Source of the DNA: Heyndrickxia vini
GTDB taxonomy: Bacteria > Bacillota > Bacilli > Bacillales > Bacillaceae_C
Direction of reading: 5' to 3'
DNA: 64,000 nt
Assembly (NCBI RefSeq): GCF_016772275.1
Contig: NZ_CP065425.1
Location: 1,350,001 to 1,414,000, forward strand
A model generated the notes under the pieces. The model had not been told where the DNA came from. It did no database searches and saw nothing but the letters and a program-made list of their open reading frames with translations. How positions within the stretch are numbered: the stretch's first letter is position 1; each line of letters opens with the position of its first letter. The position numbers and the translations under genes are program-made. This document shows positions 58,207 through 64,000 of this stretch, piece after piece.

Positions 58207-59238
58207 ATGAAAACAAAAATAGCAATTAATGGATTTGGACGAATTGGTCGAATGGTATTTCGAAAAGCGATATTAGAAAAAGATTTAGAGATAGTAGCTA
58301 TTAATGCAAGTTATCCTGCTGAAACATTAGCGCATTTAATTAAATATGATACTACTCATGGAAAGTTTGATGTAGATATTCTATCGACCGATAATGAATT
58401 AATTGTTAATGGGCACCGGATCCGATTACTTAATCAACGAAATCCTGTAGAACTTCCTTGGGAAGAACTTAATATAGATATAGTCATCGAAGCAACTGGA
58501 AAATTTAATGAAAGGGATAAAGCTGCCCAACATATGCAAGCGGGTGCAAAAAAGGTGATTTTAACAGCTCCAGGTAAAAATGAAGATGTTACGATTGTGA
58601 TGGGAGTAAATGAAAGCGCATTAAATATTGAAGAACATGATATTATTTCAAATGCATCATGTACGACCAATTGTTTAGCGCCAGTAGTTAAAGTATTACA
58701 TGAGCAATTTGGAATTGAAAACGGATTAATGACAACTGTCCATGCGTATACAAATGATCAAAAGAACATTGATAATCCACATAAAGACTTACGTCGCGCT
58801 CGAGCATGTGCGCAATCAATCATACCTACTACCACTGGTGCTGCGAAAGCTTTAGCATTGGTGTTACCTGAGCTAAAAGGGAAACTACACGGAATGGCCC
58901 TAAGAGTACCTACTCCGAATGTATCTCTTGTAGATTTAGTAGTAGATTTAAAGAAAGAGGTTTCAGTGGAAGATGTAAATAATGCTTTTATTACGGCTTC
59001 GACTGGATCATTACAAGGGGTATTAGATTTCACAACAGAACCGCTAGTATCTGTAGACTTTAATACAAATCCACATTCATCAATCATTGATGGATTATCA
59101 ACGATGGTTATGGAAGGGAAAAAAGTTAAAGTCCTTGCATGGTATGATAATGAATGGGGCTACTCCTGCCGTGTAGTTGATTTAACAAAGTATGTGGCAA
59201 AAGAATTAAATAATAAATCAAAAGTAAAAATAGGATAA
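58207..59238 (+). CDS. gapB: Glyceraldehyde-3-phosphate dehydrogenase, gluconeogenic type
   Basis: 343 residues. NAD(P)-binding INGFGRIGRMVFRKA and the catalytic cysteine in SNASCTTNC (first cysteine, residue 152). It is close to B. subtilis GapB, which uses NADP and works in gluconeogenesis, as shown by the exact stretches KYDTTHGKF and HAYTNDQKNIDNPHKDLRRARA. Start at ATG 58207, nine bases after GGAGG; a TTG one codon earlier is also possible. Followed by its own terminator and then speD. Confidence 0.96.
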   Translation: MKTKIAINGFGRIGRMVFRKAILEKDLEIVAINASYPAETLAHLIKYDTTHGKFDVDILSTDNELIVNGHRIRLLNQRNPVELPWEELNIDIVIEATGKFNERDKAAQHMQAGAKKVILTAPGKNEDVTIVMGVNESALNIEEHDIISNASCTTNCLAPVVKVLHEQFGIENGLMTTVHAYTNDQKNIDNPHKDLRRARACAQSIIPTTTGAAKALALVLPELKGKLHGMALRVPTPNVSLVDLVVDLKKEVSVEDVNNAFITASTGSLQGVLDFTTEPLVSVDFNTNPHSSIIDGLSTMVMEGKKVKVLAWYDNEWGYSCRVVDLTKYVAKELNNKSKVKIG

Positions 59239-59242
59239 ACCA

Positions 59243-59278
59243 AAAAAACTTGCTGAATTTACAGCAAGTTTTTTTATT
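59243..59278 (+). terminator. Terminator of gapB
   Basis: AAACTTGCTG pairs with CAGCAAGTTT, followed by a T run. It separates gapB from the speD promoter. Confidence 0.9.
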
Positions 59279-59327
59279 CCTAATTTATTGAAGTAATTAA
59301 TTTTATTAGAGAAATTAAAAATGATTA

Positions 59328-59356
59328 TTGCAAAAAGAATTTAAACCAAGTATACT
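59328..59356 (+). promoter_or_regulatory. Sigma-A promoter of speD
   Basis: TTGCAA (59328-59333), a 17-bp spacer and TATACT (59351-59356). Predicted transcript start near 59363, giving a leader of about 143 nt. Confidence 0.7.
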
Positions 59357-59362
59357 ATTTTT

Positions 59363-59505
59363 CGTGAAGTTTAAAATTTAATATTTGTGGCTACTTAAAG
59401 GGTTAGGACCTCTTTGGACTAACTTTCCCCCGTGGTAGTTACATAGTGAAACAGATCATATGTTTATTGACCGCAGAAAATATTAAGTTTAAGGGGGAAA
59501 CGATC
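59363..59505 (+). promoter_or_regulatory. Structured speD leader with a sequence complementary to the ribosome site
   Basis: Two nested stems can form: P1, 59386-59394 with 59435-59443 (TGTGGCTAC/GTAGTTACA, nine pairs), and P2, 59399-59406 with 59419-59426 (eight pairs). The strand between them on the 3' side is CCCCC (59427-59431). TTTCCCCC (59424-59431) is the exact complement of GGGGGAAA (59493-59500), the speD ribosome site. A pseudoknot or a switch that hides the site is possible. No known riboswitch class recognised. Confidence 0.5.
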
Positions 59506-59883
59506 ATGGAAACAATGGGTCGTCATGTAATTTCTGAATTATGGGGTTGCGATTTTGAAAAATTAAACAATATGGATTTTATTGAAAAAACGTTTGTAGA
59601 TGCAGCATTAAAATCTGGTGCTGAAATTCGTGAAGTGGCATTTCATAAATTTGCCCCACAGGGTGTTAGTGGTGTAGTTATTATTTCTGAATCCCATTTA
59701 ACAATCCACAGCTTTCCTGAACATGGATATGCTAGTATTGATGTGTACACATGCGGTAATTTAGATCCAAATATTGCTGCTAACTATATAGCTGACAGCC
59801 TAAATGCCCAAAAACGAGAAACAATGGAACTTCCTCGTGGCATGGGTACAGTACAAGTGAAACAGGTAAAAGTAAACGCGTAA
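59506..59883 (+). CDS. speD: S-adenosylmethionine decarboxylase proenzyme
   Basis: 125 residues, the short bacterial type. The chain cleaves itself between E62 and S63 in [14 protein letters not shown], turning S63 into the pyruvoyl cofactor. H68 and C83 (YTCGN) are the catalytic partners. It makes decarboxylated SAM for spermidine. Start at ATG 59506 behind AAGGGGG. The gene follows gapB as in B. subtilis, but here it has its own promoter and a structured leader, which suggests feedback control. Confidence 0.97.
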   Translation: METMGRHVISELWGCDFEKLNNMDFIEKTFVDAALKSGAEIREVAFHKFAPQGVSGVVIISESHLTIHSFPEHGYASIDVYTCGNLDPNIAANYIADSLNAQKRETMELPRGMGTVQVKQVKVNA

Positions 59884-59921
59884 TTAATACATGTAAATTG
59901 TATATAGTATAAAACAGAAAA

Positions 59922-59960
59922 AACGAGGTGTATGTCCTTTCATCATACACCTCGTTTTTT
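59922..59960 (+). terminator. Terminator of speD
   Basis: AACGAGGTGTATG (59922-59934) pairs with CATACACCTCGTT (59944-59956), followed by T run. Confidence 0.9.
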
Positions 59961-60023
59961 CTTGTGATTTTCATCGATTTTCTATATCATGAAAGTAATA
60001 ATGCTATGAACGGAGCTGATTAA

Positions 60024-60479
60024 ATGAAATGTCCATCATGTTCACATAACGGGACTCGTGTAGTTGATTCACGTCCTATTGACGAAGGCCGTTCGATTCG
60101 CAGAAGACGTGAATGTGAATTATGTACTTTTCGTTTTACTACTTTTGAAAAGGTAGAAGAACCCCCACTAATAGTTGTAAAGAAGGAAGGGGTTAGGGAA
60201 GAATTTAGCAGGGAAAAAATACTACGCGGTCTTATTAGAGCATGCGAAAAAAGACCAGTAACACTTGCAGAATTAGAAAAAATAACATTAGATATTGAAA
60301 AACATTTAAGAAATTTAGGACATTCTGAAATTAATTCTAATTTTATTGGCGAGTTAGTTATGGACAAGTTAGCACAAGTGGATGATGTGGCATATGTAAG
60401 ATTCGCATCAGTCTATCGTCAGTTTAAAGATATAAATGTTTTTTTAGAAGAATTAAAGGAATTAATAAAAAAAGAATAA
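60024..60479 (+). CDS. nrdR: Transcriptional repressor NrdR
   Basis: 151 residues. Zinc ribbon with C3, C6, C31 and C34, a basic DNA-contact stretch SIRRRRE, then an ATP-cone (about 49-139). NrdR senses dATP/ATP and represses ribonucleotide reductase genes. In Bacillus it heads the nrdR-dnaB-dnaI cluster, as here. GGAG ribosome site. The stop codon lies in the first unit of the hairpin array that follows. Confidence 0.96.
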   Translation: MKCPSCSHNGTRVVDSRPIDEGRSIRRRRECELCTFRFTTFEKVEEPPLIVVKKEGVREEFSREKILRGLIRACEKRPVTLAELEKITLDIEKHLRNLGHSEINSNFIGELVMDKLAQVDDVAYVRFASVYRQFKDINVFLEELKELIKKE

Positions 60480-60592
60480 AGGCAAGGCGATCTTTCCTTG
60501 CCTAAATAAAGGCAAGGCGATCTTTCCTTGCCTAAATAAAGGCAAGGCAATCTTTCCTTGCCTAAATAAAGGCAAGGCGATTATCCCTTGCC
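60474..60592. repeat. Four tandem hairpin units, 30-bp period, between nrdR and dnaB
   Basis: Units begin at 60481, 60511, 60541 and 60571. Each has the arms GGCAAGG and CCTTGCC around an eight-base loop, joined by TAAATAAA. The arms are identical in all four; the loop reads CGATCTTT, CGATCTTT, CAATCTTT and CGATTATC. On the minus strand each hairpin is followed by TTTATTT, like a weak terminator; on the plus strand the T-run is missing. Confidence 0.95.
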
Positions 60593-60600
60593 CCGCAGGA

Positions 60601-60637
60601 AGGCTAGAGTAGTTGGCTAGTCTTTTGCTTTTCTTAT
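60601..60637 (+). terminator. Hairpin before dnaB
   Basis: AGGCTAG pairs with CTAGTCT (one G-T), followed by TTTGCTTTTCTT, just before the dnaB ribosome site. Attenuator-like; weak. Confidence 0.45.
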
Positions 60638-60653
60638 AAGGAAGTGAAAAACA

Positions 60654-62036
60654 ATGCATCAAATGTGGAGTGAGGTTCAACCTGTCGATCGCTATCAAGT
60701 GTCATTAAGCGGCATTTTGCATGAATATGATCGGAAAGTAATATCGTTATTATATCAGCCGCTTATTGGAACGAACTGTTATAGTCTATACACAACTCTT
60801 TGGAACGAAGTAGAAAATAATCGAATATTATCTGATGATTGGACCCATTATCATTTAATGAATTTCTTATCTTTAAATTTGAGGGAAATTTATGACGCTC
60901 GCTTAAAACTTGAAGGAATTGGTTTGTTAAAAACCTTTGTAAAACAAGTTGGAGAAGATCGCAAGTTTATCTATGAGTTACAACCACCATTATCTCCTGA
61001 ACAATTTTTCACCGATGGAATGCTTAATGTTTTTTTATATCGTCAATTAGGTCGTACACATTTTTTAAGATTAAAAAATCTGTTTGCTGATCAAATGGTT
61101 GATAAACAGGAATATAAAGAAATTACACGTACGTTTCAAGAAGTGTATACTACTAACGCAGATAATTTATTCCAAGATACAGATGCCAATGAAGCAAGTA
61201 AGATAGGCTTCGATGAACAATTTGTTTCGAGATCATTGCCTCGTAAGATAAAAATTGAAAACACCGACTTTGATTTTGAATTATTAATGGCAGGACTGAA
61301 TGAAGTTATCATTCCAAAGAGTGCGATCACGAAACAGGTTAAAGCTGCCATCACTAATCTATCATTTTTGTATAATATAAATGCGTTGGAAATGAAAAAT
61401 TTATTGTTAAGCGCACTAAACTCGGAACAAGAAATTGATATTGAACAGCTTCGAAAAGCTGCAAGAGATTGGTACCAATTAGAACATTCCCAACAATTAC
61501 CGAAGCTGATCGATCGATTACAGCCTGTTCTTTACCGTTCCCATATAGAGGAAACGAATACCCAGGAGGAAAAATTGATTGTTTATTTAGAAACCATTTC
61601 ACCGAGACAGCTTCTAATAGATATTTCGGATGGGAGTGAGCCATCAAAATCTGATTTACAAGCTGTAGAAGAAGTTATGTTTCAGCAACAACTGCCACCC
61701 GGGGTTATAAATGTGCTTATTCAATATGTAATGCTTAAAACAGATATGAAACTTACTAAAAATTATTTAGAGAAGATTGCTTCCCATTGGTCTAGGAAAA
61801 AAGTGAAGACAGTTAAAGATGCGATGGAATTGGCTAAAAATGAACATAGACAATACCAGCAGTGGGCTGAAAATAAAAATGGACAAAAGGAAAAACGAAA
61901 AAAACCGATACGAACTGAAAAAATTCCCGAGTGGTTTAATGAAAATGATGATAAACCGGTAAATCAGGAGAATTCAGAGGATTTTAAAGAAAAACTAAGA
62001 CAACTTGAATTAATTAAACAACAATATAAAAAATAG
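60654..62036 (+). CDS. dnaB: Replication initiation and membrane attachment protein DnaB
   Basis: 460 residues. It is the Firmicute DnaB (not the helicase), with an N-terminal winged-helix dimer region (about 1-120) and a C-terminal DnaD-like domain (about 315-395, with WSRKKVKTVKDAMELAKNEH). The end is a basic linker and a short coiled tail. It loads the helicase together with DnaD and DnaI at oriC and restart sites. The ATG lies six bases after GGAAGTGA. It ends 12 bp before the dnaI start, whose ribosome site follows the stop. Confidence 0.93.
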   Translation: MHQMWSEVQPVDRYQVSLSGILHEYDRKVISLLYQPLIGTNCYSLYTTLWNEVENNRILSDDWTHYHLMNFLSLNLREIYDARLKLEGIGLLKTFVKQVGEDRKFIYELQPPLSPEQFFTDGMLNVFLYRQLGRTHFLRLKNLFADQMVDKQEYKEITRTFQEVYTTNADNLFQDTDANEASKIGFDEQFVSRSLPRKIKIENTDFDFELLMAGLNEVIIPKSAITKQVKAAITNLSFLYNINALEMKNLLLSALNSEQEIDIEQLRKAARDWYQLEHSQQLPKLIDRLQPVLYRSHIEETNTQEEKLIVYLETISPRQLLIDISDGSEPSKSDLQAVEEVMFQQQLPPGVINVLIQYVMLKTDMKLTKNYLEKIASHWSRKKVKTVKDAMELAKNEHRQYQQWAENKNGQKEKRKKPIRTEKIPEWFNENDDKPVNQENSEDFKEKLRQLELIKQQYKK

Positions 62037-62048
62037 GAGGTGGATCGA

Positions 62049-62990
62049 ATGGAAAGAATCAATGACACTTTAAAAAAATTGTCCATGCGTACAAACTTTA
62101 AACAGAGATATGAAGAAGAAAGAAATGAGATTTTAAAAAACGAAGACGTTCGAAGATTTCTATTGGAGAATGAAGGAAAAGTTACAAGTTCAATGATTAA
62201 TAATAGTTTAATGAAATTATATGAATTTATTTCCCAATCGAAGAATTGTCAAAAATGCAATAGTTTAGATCAATGTATAAATATGATGCAAGGTTATGAG
62301 CCGGAACTTATTATAACTGGCAACTCCATTGATATAACGTATCGACCTTGTCATCGAAAAATATATCATGATGAAAGAAAGAAAACCGAAAAATTAATTC
62401 AAAGCATCTATGTTCCTAAAGATATTTTAAAAGCTCGAATCGCTGACTTTGATTTTAATACAAATACTCCGGGAAGAGCAATTGCTTTTGAATATGCAGA
62501 AAAATTCGCTAGAGAATATGAACCGGGAATCAATATGAAAGGTTTATATTTATTTGGCAACTTTGGGGTTGGAAAATCGTATTTATTAGCAGCTATTGCT
62601 AATCATTTAGCGGAAACGAAACAAATTTCTTCACTCATTGTTTATGTACCGGAATTTTTTAGAGAAATGAAACAATCGCTTGGTGACCATACCGTAAATG
62701 AAAAAATGGAAATGGTAAAAAAATCACCTATACTTATGCTCGATGATATTGGAGCAGAAGTTATGTCAAGCTGGACTCGAGATGAAATATTAGGATCTAT
62801 TTTACAATTTCGAATGCAAGAAAATTTGCCTACGTTCTTTTCATCGAATTTTGATTTTGATGCTTTGTTGCATCATTTGACGTATTCACAACGAGGAGAA
62901 GAGGAGAAAATGAAAGCGGCACGGATTATGGAACGTATTAAATATCTTTCTACGCCGATACGCATAGATGGACCGAATCGTCGGCATTAG
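62049..62990 (+). CDS. dnaI: Helicase loader DnaI
   Basis: 313 residues. The N-terminal helicase-binding domain carries zinc-binding cysteines (C67, C70, C76, C101). The AAA+ domain has Walker A GNFGVGKS (170-177), Walker B PILMLDDIGAE (about 227-237) and the arginine-finger region ARIMERIKYL. It loads DnaC helicase on to DNA with DnaB. Start is ATG 62049, seven bases after AGGAGGTGG; the GTG three codons upstream is inside that site. Same order as B. subtilis. Confidence 0.96.
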   Translation: MERINDTLKKLSMRTNFKQRYEEERNEILKNEDVRRFLLENEGKVTSSMINNSLMKLYEFISQSKNCQKCNSLDQCINMMQGYEPELIITGNSIDITYRPCHRKIYHDERKKTEKLIQSIYVPKDILKARIADFDFNTNTPGRAIAFEYAEKFAREYEPGINMKGLYLFGNFGVGKSYLLAAIANHLAETKQISSLIVYVPEFFREMKQSLGDHTVNEKMEMVKKSPILMLDDIGAEVMSSWTRDEILGSILQFRMQENLPTFFSSNFDFDALLHHLTYSQRGEEEKMKAARIMERIKYLSTPIRIDGPNRRH

Positions 62991-63083
62991 AAAACGGTCC
63001 TTTTTATTCATACCATACTTCTAAATTGTCCAAGCAATCCATATATATATATCATGGATGATTCCATGTAGGGGGGGATATGC

Positions 63084-63941
63084 TTGGATTTTATTTTTAA
63101 AGAGTTGGAAGATGCAATTTGGCTTCATGAATATTTTATTAAAAGGGATAAGACAGTTTGGTTCCATGAAACGATTTTTCAAAATCAAAAACAATATTTT
63201 TTATCAATTGATATTAATTTACTATCAAATACTGATATACAAGAGGGATTTATTCAATTTATTCTTTTAAAAAAACGATTAGATTGGGTTCGTGATATTT
63301 TAAATGAGTATTTTTATTATAAAGAGGAGTCAGAACAGAATAATATTCTTGATATTGTCATTGAAATGTTTAATGGTGAACGTGAGGAATTAACCAATAT
63401 TATAGGTGTGATAAATGATGAGGAAATGATACAGGAGGCTGTTTTTTCTTTGTTGGAACAACATGAATCCGTTTCATTCGATTCGTTGCTTAAATTTAGA
63501 TTAAAAGCCTATTTTGAACGATTGATTCATTATGTTGAGATGGCAATTGATGAATATAAGATGGAACAAGAATATCAAGTTTTTGTCCAAATGTTAAGGG
63601 ACTATTTAGCTAAACGTGAACCGAAAATGAAAATAGTAAGAATATACTTCGAAGGTTACGGGAAGTTTTTTGATGAACATTTTAAAGAAATAACGAAGAA
63701 AGATATGAATGAATTAATGGATCGAAGGTTATTAACTAATCATCCTGTCTATATTGATTCCGTTACGATCGCACCCTTGTTATCTATTGCACCTACGATG
63801 ATTTATGTGTATATTGATTCAGAAGAAAATGGGTTAATTCGAACACTCAGGAACATATTTGAAGAAAGAATTATTCTATTAAAAAAGGAACAATTTGCAA
63901 GGGATAAGCAGATTGTGATGAAAAATACGATAAATCAATAA
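63084..63941 (+). CDS. ytxC: YtxC, putative sporulation protein
   Basis: 285 residues from a TTG start behind GGGGGG. No membrane segment. It is acidic and largely helical, with the conserved C-terminal stretch NHPVYIDSVTIAPLLSIAPTMIYVY (residues about 220-245). The gene lies between dnaI and the thrS promoter, where B. subtilis has ytxC. Biochemical role unknown; annotated as sporulation-related by family. Confidence 0.85.
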   Translation: MDFIFKELEDAIWLHEYFIKRDKTVWFHETIFQNQKQYFLSIDINLLSNTDIQEGFIQFILLKKRLDWVRDILNEYFYYKEESEQNNILDIVIEMFNGEREELTNIIGVINDEEMIQEAVFSLLEQHESVSFDSLLKFRLKAYFERLIHYVEMAIDEYKMEQEYQVFVQMLRDYLAKREPKMKIVRIYFEGYGKFFDEHFKEITKKDMNELMDRRLLTNHPVYIDSVTIAPLLSIAPTMIYVYIDSEENGLIRTLRNIFEERIILLKKEQFARDKQIVMKNTINQ

Positions 63942-63948
63942 ATCACTC

Positions 63949-63977
63949 TTGATTTTCTCTAATGAACCATCTATAAT
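63949..63977 (+). promoter_or_regulatory. Sigma-A promoter at the right edge, probably of the thrS T-box transcript
   Basis: TTGATT (63949-63954), a 17-bp spacer and a perfect TATAAT (63972-63977). In Bacillus thrS with a T-box leader follows ytxC. The leader itself is outside the window. Confidence 0.6.
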
Positions 63978-64000
63978 AACGTACATATTAGTAAAGTACG

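Noticed and set aside
60481-60600. CRISPR-like array
   Set aside because: The units are adjoining with no unique spacers and no cas genes nearby; they are tandem hairpins.
60462-60698. Minus-strand frame with a repeated ten-residue unit (KIALPLFRQG) across the hairpin array
   Set aside because: The 30-bp DNA period is a multiple of three, so any open frame through it repeats. No ribosome site or start context, and no family resemblance.

Overview
This AT-rich window comes from the chromosome of an endospore-forming Bacillaceae (Bacillus-like Firmicute). The evidence is gene content, gene order close to the Bacillus subtilis acuC-to-ytxC segment as I remember it, strong Shine-Dalgarno sequences, frequent TTG/GTG starts, a T-box and CcpA-type cre sites. 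Spore-related genes (an alpha/beta SASP, gerW/ytfJ, ytrH-ytrI, ytaF, ytxC) support a spore former. The window is almost all housekeeping DNA. I see no phage, CRISPR array, tRNA or rRNA. The only mobile element is one IS3-family insertion.

Layout. 1-3.7 kb: acuABC (minus strand) diverges from acsA across a cre site. 3.8-9.2 kb: a class A penicillin-binding protein, tyrS behind a tyrosine T-box, and rpsD behind a long leader. 9.4-19 kb: a GAF/GGDEF protein, methionine sulfoxide reductase, refZ, ezrA, nifZ-thiI, a SASP and a second AMP-forming acyl-CoA ligase. 19.1-21.4 kb: rarD cut in two by an IS150-like element whose own orfB is frameshifted. 21.5-27 kb: nadK, sppA, yteJ, ytfI, gerW, tpx and ytxK. 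27.4-30.3 kb: ackA, an EcsC-family protein, moaB and a 49-residue protein. 30.3-36.4 kb: an M24 peptidase, ytkL, a small membrane protein, ytoI, ytpI, nrnA and ytrHI. 36.5-47 kb: dnaE, malic enzyme, a GntR regulator, accDA, pfkA and pyk. 47-53 kb: ytvI, ytwI, citZ-icd-mdh and a MaoC-like protein. 53-64 kb: polA-mutM-ytaF-coaE, gapB, speD, nrdR-dnaB-dnaI and ytxC, ending in a promoter that probably belongs to thrS.

The metabolic genes form one carbon-flow theme. Acetate is activated by AcsA, which AcuA/AcuC probably control by acetylation, or is made by AckA. Glycolysis (pfkA, pyk), gluconeogenesis (gapB), the TCA cycle (citZ, icd, mdh), malic enzyme and acetyl-CoA carboxylase are all here. 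Their upstream regions carry matches to CcpA (acsA/acuA, ackA, citZ), CcpN-like (gapB) and GntR/FadR-type (malic enzyme) operators.

The least explained signals are non-coding. (1) The speD leader has its own promoter, a nested two-stem fold and a C-rich strand complementary to the speD ribosome-binding site; I do not recognise it as a known riboswitch class. (2) Four 30-bp-period hairpins with invariant arms lie between nrdR and dnaB. (3) Two inverted copies of a 125-150 bp foldable intergenic repeat occur, one in the probable ackA leader with an extra 27-bp hairpin. (4) A hairpin at the left end of the IS buries the transposase ribosome-binding site.
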